This document shows, in pieces, positions 40,911-49,823 of a stretch of 64,000 bases of DNA (within the stretch, counting starts at the first letter, position 1; each line of letters opens with the position of its first letter). The stretch spans positions 62,001 through 126,000 of the forward strand of contig JARVJZ010000005.1 in the NCBI GenBank assembly GCA_029775855.1, given 5' to 3'. A program made the position numbers and the translations under genes. The notes beneath the pieces were generated by a model, which did no database searches, was not told where the DNA came from, and saw only the letters and a list, made by a program, of their open reading frames with translations. The stretch comes from Nitrososphaeria archaeon (GTDB taxonomy: Archaea; Thermoproteota; Nitrososphaeria; Nitrososphaerales; JAAOZN01).

Positions 40911-41759
40911 TCAAATAGGTTCCAATTCTAAGCTTATGTCTATGTATTGTGGTGTAGAGGTTAGGCTGCCCATCGAAATTATATCTACACCAGCCATAGC
41001 GTAGTTGAGCACATTTGAATAGTTTATTCCCCCAGAAGCCTCAAGTAGAACCTTCTCACGCAACCCCCTTCTCTTAAGAACATCAACCACTTGTTTAACG
41101 TCGTCAGAAGATAGGTTATCGAACATAACTATGTCCGCACCGGCTTCTATCGCTTCTAACGCTTCATCCAAAGACTTAACCTCTACTTCGATCTTCATAG
41201 AGAAGCTTGAACCAGACCTAACCTTTTTAACAGCCTCACCTACCCCGCCGCATAATGCTATATGGTTATCTTTTATGAGGATCATCGAAGATAGATCCAT
41301 CCGATGCGGGTCACCACCTCCAGCTAAGACCGCCTTCTTCTCGAACAGCCTTAAACCAGGGTGGGTCTTCCTTGTGGCAGCTATACGTGTGTATAGACCA
41401 TTTGCTCTAAGGAGATCCACGATGTTTTTGGTCGCTGTTGCTACTCCACACATATGTGATAGTAGGTTCAGAAGCGTCCTCTCGATTAGAAGTATGTCTT
41501 TGGCTTTACCTGTTATCTCACCTAACACGCTTTGTGCTTTGAATCTTTCCCCGTCTTTGAGGTTAAGCTTGCTTGATAGGTTGAAGAGTGAAGATAGTGT
41601 CTCAACTTCTTCTGAGCCTGCGAAGACGCCGTCTGTCTTTGCTATTAGGCTTGCCCTTGCCTCTGTTTTAGGGTCTACTATAAGATGTGTTGTGATGTCT
41701 CCCCAAGGAGCATCTTCCTCTACAAATTTCATTAGTAGGTCTTTAATAAGCGGGTTCAT
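40911..41759 (-). CDS. nadC: Nicotinate-nucleotide pyrophosphorylase NadC
   Basis: About 282 residues from the ATG at 41759 (MNPLIKDLLMKF); the ORF track begins at an upstream GTG. EDAPWGDITTHL at the N-terminus, AATRKTHPGLRLFEKKAVLAGGG near residue 130 and ILIKDNHI are diagnostic, with VEVKSLDEALEAIEAGADIVMFDN in the barrel. It converts quinolinate and PRPP to nicotinate mononucleotide. It overlaps the upstream AIR-synthase-like gene by 17 bases. Confidence 0.95.
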   Translation of the reverse strand: MNPLIKDLLMKFVEEDAPWGDITTHLIVDPKTEARASLIAKTDGVFAGSEEVETLSSLFNLSSKLNLKDGERFKAQSVLGEITGKAKDILLIERTLLNLLSHMCGVATATKNIVDLLRANGLYTRIAATRKTHPGLRLFEKKAVLAGGGDPHRMDLSSMILIKDNHIALCGGVGEAVKKVRSGSSFSMKIEVEVKSLDEALEAIEAGADIVMFDNLSSDDVKQVVDVLKRRGLREKVLLEASGGINYSNVLNYAMAGVDIISMGSLTSTPQYIDISLELEPI

Positions 41760-42765
41760 CACTTTTTTGCCCCCCTTCACTTTCTTCTAATCTCCAGAGC
41801 TCATCTACAACTGCTTTCGGATAAGCATGCTTTTTTCCCATTTCATCCACAACAATACGCTTTGAAGCTGTAAATCTACCTATCTCAGCTACTGATATGC
41901 CTTTACATTTAAGCTGACTTTTAACCTCCTCCACACCTTTTGGGTCAACCGCCATAAGTAGTGAGCCAGAGCTGATTAGAAGAAGCGGGTCTATACCCTT
42001 CAATCCACAGATCTCTCTAGTCACAGAAAGCACTGGAATCTTAGATCTGTAGACTATAAAACCTAAGCCGGATGCTACAGCCATCTCACATAACCCCCCT
42101 ATAACCCCGCCTTCGGTCGGGTCATGCATAGCGTGCACATAGCCAGTTGAGTAAGCAGTCAGAGCGTCCTCTACTATACTGATCTTCTTTGCTAAGTTGA
42201 TAGCCTTCTTCCTAGTTGAATTAGGAAGATTTTTTAAAGATCTGTCGAATCTAGCTAAGATCGATGTGCCTTCTAATGCCGCTGCCTTAGTCATCATTAT
42301 TACGTCTCCAAGTCTTGCGTCTGCAGATGTTACGTATGTTTCCGCTACGCTGAAGCAAGTTGATATTACGATAGGTTTTTTGAGGCCTTTCACTGTTTCT
42401 GTATGTCCTCCGGTTATTGAGATACCTAGCTTCTTAGCTGCCTTATGCATATCATAAGCTATCTGTTTAAGCGTGGAAGCATCTGAGCCCTCAGGAAGTA
42501 ATATGACTGACTGCAGAAACATTGGTCTAGCCCCTGATGTTGCAACATCGTTTGCAGCGACATTCACAGCATACCAGCCTATCTCCTCTGCTACACCCGT
42601 TATCGGGTCTGAGGATAGGATAAGGTAGTGCTCTTTAAGTGCTATGACAGCTATGTCTACGCCTACTTTTGGCTTAACAAGGAGTAACGGGGAAAAAGCA
42701 CCACCCTTCTTAAGCACGATAGATTCAAGAATTTGTGGAGGAACCTTACCTAATGGTAGAGCCAT
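41743..42765 (-). CDS. AIR synthase-related (HypE/ThiL-like) protein
   Basis: About 340 residues from the ATG at 42765. It has the two-domain PurM/HypE fold: LSSDPITGVAEEIGWYAVNVAANDVATSGARP near residue 52, GGHTETVKGL near 120, and MHDPTEGGVIGGL near 215. It lacks the C-terminal PRIC-type cysteine of true HypE. Together with the absence of other hyp genes, this argues against hydrogenase maturation. The family binds ATP and phosphorylates carboxyl or amide groups. It leads the NAD gene run, so a link with nicotinamide or a cofactor is possible. Confidence 0.8.
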   Translation of the reverse strand: MALPLGKVPPQILESIVLKKGGAFSPLLLVKPKVGVDIAVIALKEHYLILSSDPITGVAEEIGWYAVNVAANDVATSGARPMFLQSVILLPEGSDASTLKQIAYDMHKAAKKLGISITGGHTETVKGLKKPIVISTCFSVAETYVTSADARLGDVIMMTKAAALEGTSILARFDRSLKNLPNSTRKKAINLAKKISIVEDALTAYSTGYVHAMHDPTEGGVIGGLCEMAVASGLGFIVYRSKIPVLSVTREICGLKGIDPLLLISSGSLLMAVDPKGVEEVKSQLKCKGISVAEIGRFTASKRIVVDEMGKKHAYPKAVVDELWRLEESEGGQKSDEPAY

Positions 42766-42848
42766 GCCCTTCAACTATCTTCTAAACTCATTTATACGCT
42801 TAAGCATCACACTAATAAGCTATTAGGTTAAAAGCGAAGGGGTAGGGT

Positions 42849-43748
42849 GTGTCGACAACACATATAGCAGCACAAACATTAAAGAGCCTCAGCTCAGAAG
42901 ATTGGAGCGTACTTTCAGCGCTTGAGAGAGCGCTCGAAGCATATGAAGTTGTGCCATTTGAGTACATATCTAAAACAACAAACCTACACCTTGATGAAGT
43001 AAAGTTTAGGCTTAAACGGCTAGACCAATTAAAACTCATCCACCTTACCACAAACGGAGCTACATTAGTATCTGCGGGTCTAGATGCATTAGCCCTCAGA
43101 GGCTTTGTGAAACGAAACTTCATATCTGGCATAGGGCCAATAATAGGTGTAGGCAAAGAATCTGATGTCTACGAAGCCATAGACGACGCAGGCAGAGCCT
43201 ATGCGGTAAAGTTCTATCGAATAGGGCGCATAAGCTTCAGAGCCATAAAGATCAAGCGGAGCTACGTGGAGCCAACCGCACACCACCATTGGCTAAAGGT
43301 GAACATCAGCGCAGCGAAAAAAGAGTTTGAAGCAATTAAAAAATTGAGCCAAGTTGGTGTATCTGTACCTGAAGTTATAGCGCGTAATAGGCATGCGCTG
43401 CTGATGGAGAGAATTCGAGGAATGCTTTTAGTAGATTGTAAGGAGCTTAAGGAGCCTAAGAAGGTGCTTAAAGAGATCTTAAAGAATATCCGCTTAGCCT
43501 ACACTAAAGCTGGTATAGTTAACGCAGACCTCAGCGAATTTAACATCTTATGCAGCGACTCAAAGATCTTGCTTATAGACTGGCCTCAAGCAGTAAGTAA
43601 AGAGCACCCTAATGCAACTATACTCTTAGACCGAGATGTGTTGAACATCTTGAAGTTTTTTAGAAGAAGGTTTAAAATTGATTGCTCAATGGAGGATGCC
43701 TCTTTTTATGTTAGGGGCTGGCGAGACAGTGTAGAACTTCACAGCTAA
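42849..43748 (+). CDS. rio2: Rio2-type serine protein kinase
   Basis: 299 residues, GTG start. The N-terminal 90 residues form the winged helix specific to Rio2, then GVGKESDVYEAIDDAGRAYAVKFYRIG is the phosphate loop and catalytic Lys. IVNADLSEFNIL near residue 220 is the catalytic loop and LLIDWPQAV is the metal-binding loop. Rio2 acts in late 40S/30S maturation. It is divergent from the NAD operon and converges on metK. Confidence 0.93.
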   Translation: MSTTHIAAQTLKSLSSEDWSVLSALERALEAYEVVPFEYISKTTNLHLDEVKFRLKRLDQLKLIHLTTNGATLVSAGLDALALRGFVKRNFISGIGPIIGVGKESDVYEAIDDAGRAYAVKFYRIGRISFRAIKIKRSYVEPTAHHHWLKVNISAAKKEFEAIKKLSQVGVSVPEVIARNRHALLMERIRGMLLVDCKELKEPKKVLKEILKNIRLAYTKAGIVNADLSEFNILCSDSKILLIDWPQAVSKEHPNATILLDRDVLNILKFFRRRFKIDCSMEDASFYVRGWRDSVELHS

Positions 43749-44956
43749 AATAGCGTAACCTCTCGGCGCCTTATCATCTCCGAAACCTGGGAAGTCTTAC
43801 CTAATTCCTCTTCAATTATTTTTTCAACATCCCCTCTAACAGCGCCCAGCGTCTTACCTTTCTCAAGGAGCAGAGCTGCGCTTGCTACTTGAGGTTCAGC
43901 TATAGGTGAGCCTATTCTGCTTAATATCCTCACATAGACTTCTTTAATTCCACTAACTTCTTTGATGATTCTGTTTGCAGCGCTCTGAGCGATTACTTGA
44001 TATATCTTACCCGTATGGTTCACCGGATTCTTACCAGCTGTAGCTTCCATGGAGTATTGGCGCATGGGTGTGATAAGCCCATTAACTCGGTTTCCTCTAC
44101 CCGTATTGCCATCATCACCTGCTTCAGCTGAGGTGCCTGTAACGGTTAGGTAGTAGCTGCCGGTTGACTTTATGTCCCCTGAATTTACTTTTACTTCTAC
44201 TTCTAGTTCACTCTGCCTAGAGGCTAGGTCTTTAATCAAATTGCTTGCTTCTTCGATTACACTCTCGTAATGAGATGCGTCGGGGATAAGCCCGCTTACT
44301 GTAGCTAGAGCTACTGTAAGATGTAGCTTCTTTCCTCTTCGGAAACCCATAACCTTTATGTCCTCGCCAGTTTCAGGCAGCATCTTCTTAACACGCTCTG
44401 AGTTAAGCATCTTTTCAGTTTCTAAGACAAGAGTCTCAGTTGGTGAAAGAGGTGCATAAGCCACACCGATAGAGGTGTCGTTAGCTAAGGGTATCTTGTT
44501 TGAAGATGTGAAGACAGACATAAGATCTTGTGAACCCTGTTTTATCTTATAGTCCACTACTACATGTGTCTCTACGTCAAGGTGTCTGACGGTCTGCTTA
44601 AGATAGCGTTTGACTGCAGAGATGGCGATGCCGCCTATTGGAACTGAGAGCACTTCTGAGCCTTTGTTTATGAATGATGTCGCTCTGCCTGCTATAAGTA
44701 TGTAGATGGGTTCTATAACCTCTCCGCCTCCGAATCTAGGCTTTGATCTACCGCCTACAAGAAGCCCTTTGTCCACGTTATGATGGAGGATGGTGCCAAA
44801 TTCTTTAAGGTAGTACTCACATAAATTCAGAGAAACCGCTTCACACGCACCATCTATGAGGCTATCTGGGTGTCCTAATCCTTTCCTCTCAACTATCTCA
44901 ACCTCGAGTTCAGAAACCATAGGTGCTTTGATTTCTTCTGTATGTAGAAAGGACAT
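43745..44956 (-). CDS. S-adenosylmethionine synthetase, archaeal type
   Basis: About 403 residues from the ATG at 44956. It is the archaeal MAT family (COG1812), not bacterial Met[22 protein letters not shown] near residue 25, [32 protein letters not shown] near 60, and [19 protein letters not shown] near 280. It makes SAM from methionine and ATP. The symbol is left blank because naming of this family varies (mat/metK). Confidence 0.95.
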   Translation of the reverse strand: MSFLHTEEIKAPMVSELEVEIVERKGLGHPDSLIDGACEAVSLNLCEYYLKEFGTILHHNVDKGLLVGGRSKPRFGGGEVIEPIYILIAGRATSFINKGSEVLSVPIGGIAISAVKRYLKQTVRHLDVETHVVVDYKIKQGSQDLMSVFTSSNKIPLANDTSIGVAYAPLSPTETLVLETEKMLNSERVKKMLPETGEDIKVMGFRRGKKLHLTVALATVSGLIPDASHYESVIEEASNLIKDLASRQSELEVEVKVNSGDIKSTGSYYLTVTGTSAEAGDDGNTGRGNRVNGLITPMRQYSMEATAGKNPVNHTGKIYQVIAQSAANRIIKEVSGIKEVYVRILSRIGSPIAEPQVASAALLLEKGKTLGAVRGDVEKIIEEELGKTSQVSEMIRRREVTLF

Positions 44957-44978
44957 CAACACCACCCTATATTCGGTG

Positions 44979-45218
44979 CTATATATCGTCTTCGAATTTA
45001 ATGAAGAGTACGTTATTTCCTCTTATAACTACTTTGCCGAATTGAGCTGAAAGCACACCCTTTGAAAACTCCTGTGCGTCAACAAGTATAACATTCATGT
45101 AGTTATCCACATTCGCCATTTTTCCTCTGTATTCCAAATCACTCTTTAGCTTCACAGATATATGCTTGTTAATCGCTTTCTGGAGGCATTGAAGTGGCTT
45201 CTTTCCGCTTTGCAACAA
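44979..45218 (-). CDS. Sm-like (Lsm) RNA-binding protein
   Basis: 79 residues, TTG start. The Sm1 motif is ISVKLKSDLEYRGKMANVDNYMNVILVDA, and the Sm2 motif is GKVVIRGNNVLFIKF near the C-terminus. Archaeal Lsm proteins form heptameric rings that bind U-rich RNA. In many archaea this gene precedes rpl37e, but here it is followed at 14 bases by the SAM synthetase gene. Confidence 0.92.
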   Translation of the reverse strand: MLQSGKKPLQCLQKAINKHISVKLKSDLEYRGKMANVDNYMNVILVDAQEFSKGVLSAQFGKVVIRGNNVLFIKFEDDI

Positions 45219-45303
45219 CCGTGTTCACTTCTCTATCTTATAAAGACGCTTCCAGATGCTAAATAAAAACCTTCCTAATTTAGATATGGGTTGAATTGAA
45301 GCC

Positions 45304-46098
45304 TCAAAGACTCCTTGCATATGCCTCCACCAAGTCTCTAGCAGTAACTATACCCACAAGATCTTCTCCTTGAACAAGAGGAAGCCTCTTTATCCGCTTC
45401 TCCACCATAATCTTGGCCGCTTCGCTTACAGACACATTAACTGAAGCTGTGATAAGTGGTGTAGAGAGCAAGAATTTTAATTCGGTTGTGAAAGGTATGT
45501 TTTGTGCGGCAACCTTTGTCATAAGGTCTCTCTCAGCGAATATGCCATACGGTTCATCGTCTTTTGTTACTATTACACTACCTATCCTCTTTGATGCCAT
45601 CATTTGAGCAGCATCAAGGGCTGTTGCATTCTCATCCAAACAGTAGACCTTTTTCGACATAACACCATCTACACCAACACGGAGGTTGAGTTCAGATATA
45701 CCTTTAACAAGATCTGAAGCGGTCACTATACCCGCAACTTTATCACCTTCAAAAACCAAAAGACGCTTCTTCTTTTCAAGCATAAGCTTAGCGGCATCCT
45801 TCAGTGAAGCGTCAGAAGCGATACGACCATAGGCGATAGACATAACCTCCAGCACTAAGGTTGTTGATAAATCCCTCTTCAATGCTATAACCTTCCAAAT
45901 TATGTCTGTCTCTGTTAGAAGGCCTATTGGGCCAACACTACCTATCACTACTAGGCTTCCTATATGCTTCTCACCTAATATGGTTGCTGCTACCTTCAGT
46001 TTCTCAGTTGGGTTTATACACTGCACATTCCTTTGCATAACATCCTCAACTATCTTAAACAATCTAATCTCTACTTTTAGGCATCTCCTATTAAACAT
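45304..46098 (-). CDS. Protein with four CBS motifs
   Basis: 264 residues, ATG start, made only of CBS motifs in two tandem pairs: VEDVMQRNVQCINPTEKL, VLEVMSIAYGRIASDASL, VDGVMSKKVYCLDENATALD and the last beginning FLLSTPLITASVNVSV. CBS pairs bind adenine nucleotides or SAM and usually regulate a partner. With a SAM synthetase nearby, SAM or AMP sensing is conceivable but not shown. It follows the alcohol dehydrogenase gene. Confidence 0.88.
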   Translation of the reverse strand: MFNRRCLKVEIRLFKIVEDVMQRNVQCINPTEKLKVAATILGEKHIGSLVVIGSVGPIGLLTETDIIWKVIALKRDLSTTLVLEVMSIAYGRIASDASLKDAAKLMLEKKKRLLVFEGDKVAGIVTASDLVKGISELNLRVGVDGVMSKKVYCLDENATALDAAQMMASKRIGSVIVTKDDEPYGIFAERDLMTKVAAQNIPFTTELKFLLSTPLITASVNVSVSEAAKIMVEKRIKRLPLVQGEDLVGIVTARDLVEAYARSL

Positions 46099-46111
46099 AA
46101 CGTATGCTGAC

Positions 46112-47137
46112 TCACTTATTTGGGTTGATAACCACTTTTAGCGCTTTACCCTCAATAACCAACTTAAAACCAGACAATATTTCAGAAAGAGGTAGACGGT
46201 GGGTAATTAGGTCTTTTAACTCAAGCGTCTTAGCGGATACCATATCAAGAGCTTCTTTTAGATCTTTTGGCGCTGCACCATAGGAGGTTGTCAAAGTCAC
46301 TTCGTTCCTCCAGTAGTCAGTTAATGGGATATGCGCTCTAAACGCTGGGTCAGGTACTGCAAAAAATAATATGGTGCCTCCTCGATCTACACATTTCAAA
46401 GCATCTTTATAGGCTGATGATGAGCCTGTGCATAGAATAACTTTATCAGCTCTTTTCCCCTCATTAAAGTCTAAGAGAGCCTGCTCAACATCATCTTTCA
46501 GAGCGTTTATAGTTAAGTCAGCACCAAAGCGCTTAGCATAATTGAGCTTGAGATCGTTAACATCTGTCGCAATTATCTTCGACACCCCTCTATGATGAGC
46601 CAGTTGTATATGAAGAAGCCCAGCCACACCACTACCTAGTATGAGGACTGTGTCTCTGCTCTTTACTTCTGCCACTCTCTGACCGCGTATAACACATCCT
46701 AAAGGCTCGATGAACACGCCTTCTTCGAATGAGATTGTGTCTGGTAACCTAAAAACTCCTCTCTCCACGTTTATCTTAGGCACCCTAATGTATTCTGAAA
46801 ATCCACCAGGATAGTAGTTCGTTGTATGTAGGGTTTCGCAAGCTGTTTCCTTGTCTGAAAGACAATATTTGCATACACCGCAAGGTACATGGTGCGAAAC
46901 GAAGACTCTATCTCCGCATTTATATTCCTCCACACCTGCGCCTACTTCTACTACTTCCCCTGTAGCTTCGTGTCCTAAGACGGTGGGTGCTCTTTTCTTA
47001 CGATACCATTCTAATACATCAGTTCCGCAGATTCCGCAGGCTTCTGTTTTGATTAGTAGTTCTCCGCTTCTGATTTTTGGTCGCTCTACCTCCTCTACTC
47101 GTATATCTTGGTTGCTGTAGTAGACTGCGACACGCAA
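46112..47137 (-). CDS. Zinc-dependent alcohol/polyol dehydrogenase (MDR family)
   Basis: 341 residues, TTG start. Catalytic zinc residues are in ACGICGTDVLEW (Cys near 37) and LGHEATGEVVEVG. The structural-zinc lobe CGVCKYCLSDKETAC is complete with four cysteines. ILGSGVAGLLHIQLA near 165 is the NAD(P) loop. It resembles sorbitol/threonine dehydrogenase-like members; the substrate is unknown. It is 15 bases behind the LsrF-like aldolase gene, so a joint sugar-phosphate or ketose pathway is plausible. Confidence 0.88.
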   Translation of the reverse strand: MRVAVYYSNQDIRVEEVERPKIRSGELLIKTEACGICGTDVLEWYRKKRAPTVLGHEATGEVVEVGAGVEEYKCGDRVFVSHHVPCGVCKYCLSDKETACETLHTTNYYPGGFSEYIRVPKINVERGVFRLPDTISFEEGVFIEPLGCVIRGQRVAEVKSRDTVLILGSGVAGLLHIQLAHHRGVSKIIATDVNDLKLNYAKRFGADLTINALKDDVEQALLDFNEGKRADKVILCTGSSSAYKDALKCVDRGGTILFFAVPDPAFRAHIPLTDYWRNEVTLTTSYGAAPKDLKEALDMVSAKTLELKDLITHRLPLSEILSGFKLVIEGKALKVVINPNK

Positions 47138-47152
47138 CTGTATCTAAACCTT

Positions 47153-47947
47153 TTAACCTGTTAGTTTAGCTCTTTCGAACTCATCTTGTGCCTCTTTAGG
47201 TGTGTAGTTTTCGTGGATCAACGCTCTTAAAGCCTTTATCATAGCTACAGGATGGTCGTGTTGCCAGATGTTTCTTCCCAAGTTCACACCTATCGCCCCT
47301 TTCTGAAGGGCATCATATACCCACTCAAAGACCTCTAGCTCTGAATCAACTTTTGGCCCTCCAGCTATAACCACTGGCACTGGGCATCCTCTAACAACTT
47401 TTTCGAAGCCTTCTTTGCAGTAGTATGTCTTCACTATTCTTGCACCTAGTTCTGCTGCTATCCTTGAACTTAACGCTAAGTATCGTGCTTCACGCTTCTC
47501 CAACTCCTTCCCAACCGCTGTGACCGCCATCACAGGTATACCGTAATCTTCACATACATTGACTAACCTCGCTAGATTCAGTAGTGATTCGCGTTCATAT
47601 TTATGGCCGACGAAGATAGAGAGCGATACAGCCGATGCATTCAGCCTTATAGCCTCCTTAACTGATGTTATAATCCCCTCGTTAGAAAGGTCTTCACCGA
47701 TAACACTAACACCACCTGAAACCCTGAGTATGATTGGTTTGGTGTTTGTTGGATCTATACAGGAACGCAGCACGCCACGTGTAAGCATTATAGCATCAGC
47801 ATAAGGCATAAGAGGCGCAACGGTCTTACCAGGCTCTTCGAGGCGTGTAGTAGGGCCTTGAAAGTAGCCGTGGTCTATCGGTAGGAAGAGTGCACGCCCA
47901 TCTTTCTGGATTAGTTGGGCTAACCTATTCTTCATACCCCAATCCAT
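47153..47947 (-). CDS. DeoC/FbaB-type class I aldolase, LsrF-like
   Basis: 264 residues, ATG start. FLPIDHGYFQGPT near residue 21, the Schiff-base Lys in ARIVKTYYCKEG near 172, and IAGGPKVDSE are typical of COG1830 aldolases. The end GRNIWQHDHPVAMIKALRAL resembles LsrF (3-hydroxy-5-phosphonooxypentane-2,4-dione thiolase) more than FbaB or the aminodideoxyheptulosonate synthase of archaea. No quorum-sensing genes are nearby, so the actual substrate is likely a different ketose phosphate. Probably co-transcribed with the zinc dehydrogenase. Confidence 0.8.
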   Translation of the reverse strand: MDWGMKNRLAQLIQKDGRALFLPIDHGYFQGPTTRLEEPGKTVAPLMPYADAIMLTRGVLRSCIDPTNTKPIILRVSGGVSVIGEDLSNEGIITSVKEAIRLNASAVSLSIFVGHKYERESLLNLARLVNVCEDYGIPVMAVTAVGKELEKREARYLALSSRIAAELGARIVKTYYCKEGFEKVVRGCPVPVVIAGGPKVDSELEVFEWVYDALQKGAIGVNLGRNIWQHDHPVAMIKALRALIHENYTPKEAQDEFERAKLTG

Positions 47948-47997
47948 AGCGGCTCATCAACCATATGCTCTAGTTATTAGATAACCTTTTACTGTTA

Positions 47998-49068
47998 TCA
48001 GCCTAACCAATCTTTTAAGGGTTGTGTTATAACTTTTCGAGCGTTTCTTAGTTCGCTGACTTTTTGCGCACCAACTAAGAACATAGTTGCTTTGAAATGT
48101 AGGATTATCTTATTAAGTGTGGCTTCAACTTCTTCCTTTGAGACAACCGCTGCCTTTAGAAGGGGGTATGCCATCCCACTTAGAGCAGCGCCTAGAGCGA
48201 TACATTTTGCAGCCTCCAAACCTGTTCTTATGCCTCCAGAAGCTATAACTGGAACCTTAACCGCTTTAACCACCTCTATGAGCGCTGCCGCTGTTGGTAC
48301 CCCCCAGTCCCAGAAGACTTCGCCTAATTCAGCCTTTTGCGTCACGTTTGCATCTTGGGCTCGTTGGCTCTCTATGCCCGCCCAGCTTGTTCCCCCTGCT
48401 CCAGCTACATTTATTGCAGCAACACCAGCTAGCTGCAGTTTTAAGGCTACTTCCCTTGATATTCCACAGCCGACCTCCTTTACAATAATAGGTATATTCA
48501 ACTGCTTCGTTAGTTCACGTATTCTTTCTAAAACACCCTTATAGGTAGGCTCTCCTTCTGGCTGTATAAGCTCTTGCAGAGGATTTAGATGAACTACAAG
48601 CGCATCTGCCTTCACTATGTCGATAAGCTTCTTAACATTCTCAACGCTTAAGCCTCTTGCGAGCTGCGCCCCACCTATATTGGCGGCTAAAAATATGTTT
48701 GGTCCTTCTTTTCTTGCAACTCTGTAGGTTTCCGCTAAGTCTTCACCTAATAGTGCTGCTCTTTGGCTCCCAAGCACCATACCTAGGTTTAACTTTTCGG
48801 CTGCTGCAGCTAAGTTTGCGTTTATCTTGGTTGCTTCTGGGGTTCCTCCCGTCATTGCATCTATGAGTAGGGGTGCACCGAATCTGTGGTTTAGGAATGT
48901 TGTTGATGTATCTATACTGTTAAAGTCTAATTCTGGTAATGCGTTGTGAATTAAGTGCACGCATTCAAGTAATGTGGATGTTGTGCGTGCTTGAACATTT
49001 CGCTCTAAAGGTATTTTGAGTCCGTCTAGCTTCCTCTTAGCTATAACTTCTTTTTCATCTTCCTTCAA
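47998..49068 (-). CDS. fni: Isopentenyl-diphosphate delta-isomerase, type II (FMN)
   Basis: 356 residues, TTG start. LLIDAMTGGTPEATKINANLAAAAEKLNLGMVLGSQRA near residue 75, LNPLQELIQPEGEPTYKG near 160 and GGTSWAGIE near 225 identify the FMN-dependent IDI-2. It interconverts isopentenyl and dimethylallyl diphosphate. It overlaps isopentenyl phosphate kinase by four bases, which matches its metabolic order after that enzyme. Confidence 0.96.
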   Translation of the reverse strand: MKEDEKEVIAKRKLDGLKIPLERNVQARTTSTLLECVHLIHNALPELDFNSIDTSTTFLNHRFGAPLLIDAMTGGTPEATKINANLAAAAEKLNLGMVLGSQRAALLGEDLAETYRVARKEGPNIFLAANIGGAQLARGLSVENVKKLIDIVKADALVVHLNPLQELIQPEGEPTYKGVLERIRELTKQLNIPIIVKEVGCGISREVALKLQLAGVAAINVAGAGGTSWAGIESQRAQDANVTQKAELGEVFWDWGVPTAAALIEVVKAVKVPVIASGGIRTGLEAAKCIALGAALSGMAYPLLKAAVVSKEEVEATLNKIILHFKATMFLVGAQKVSELRNARKVITQPLKDWLG

Positions 49069-49823
49069 GACCTTACCCTTCCAGACACCATTGTGCTTAT
49101 AGTTTCCTCTCCACGTAATACCTTTAAAACTCTTTCAGGGTATAGCCCGTTTACAAAGTATACATCTGAACCCAGAGAGGCGATCTTTTGGGCTTCTCTA
49201 ACCTTCCCTAATATGCCGCCTGTCACATCAAATTCTACACCCGCATTGTGCTCTGTACGCCAAGTCAAAGAGATTTCTTTAAGCAGCCTACCAGACTTAG
49301 GGTCAGTATCATACAGCCCATCAACATCGATTATGAACACCACTTTTCTCGGCTTAAGGTATTCTGCAAGGAGACGCATCAGCATATCCCCAGATATAAC
49401 GAAGCACCCCTCTTTGCTTGGAATGACATCGCCGTATGTTATAGGTGTTAAGTTGCATGAGAGAGCTTCGTTGAGGACATTGATGCACTCTTTATATAGG
49501 ATATGGTGTGGGTGTATACTATATACTGGTATGCCAGCCCTTAAGAGGCTCAGCACGACCTCGTTGTGTAAAGTAAAGACGCCTAGGCGTGTAAGTGTGA
49601 CTCCTTTAGGCTCAACTTTTGCTGGCTCAATCTTCAACCCATATTTTTTTGCTATCGGGTGAGCATAAGAGCCGCCGCCGTGCACCAGCACCAACCTACC
49701 CTCATAGCGTGCTAATGCTGAGGAAAGGTTGTTTAAACAGTTGAATCTAAGAGATAGCGGTTTGCTTTTATCCGTGATTACTGAGCCGCCGATCTTAACT
49801 AAAGTTAACTCTTCTGAATCCAA
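49065..49823 (-). CDS. ipk: Isopentenyl phosphate kinase
   Basis: 252 residues, TTG start, amino-acid-kinase fold. VKIGGSVITDKS opens it, RLVLVHGGGSYAHPIAKKYGL near residue 46 holds the conserved catalytic His, and FDVTGGILGKVREAQK near 200 follows. It makes isopentenyl diphosphate from isopentenyl phosphate in the archaeal variant mevalonate route. It overlaps mevalonate kinase by 19 bases. Confidence 0.95.
   Translation of the reverse strand: MDSEELTLVKIGGSVITDKSKPLSLRFNCLNNLSSALARYEGRLVLVHGGGSYAHPIAKKYGLKIEPAKVEPKGVTLTRLGVFTLHNEVVLSLLRAGIPVYSIHPHHILYKECINVLNEALSCNLTPITYGDVIPSKEGCFVISGDMLMRLLAEYLKPRKVVFIIDVDGLYDTDPKSGRLLKEISLTWRTEHNAGVEFDVTGGILGKVREAQKIASLGSDVYFVNGLYPERVLKVLRGEETISTMVSGRVRS

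Noticed and set aside
41131-41790. Plus-strand ORF of 219 residues
   Set aside because: Antisense to nadC, rich in Ser/Pro without any domain pattern; nadC is certain.
48092-48866. Plus-strand ORFs of 150, 64 and 69 residues
   Set aside because: Antisense to the type II isopentenyl-diphosphate isomerase gene; Leu- or Ser-rich random-looking translations.
49093-49662. Plus-strand ORF of 189 residues
   Set aside because: Antisense shadow of isopentenyl phosphate kinase.
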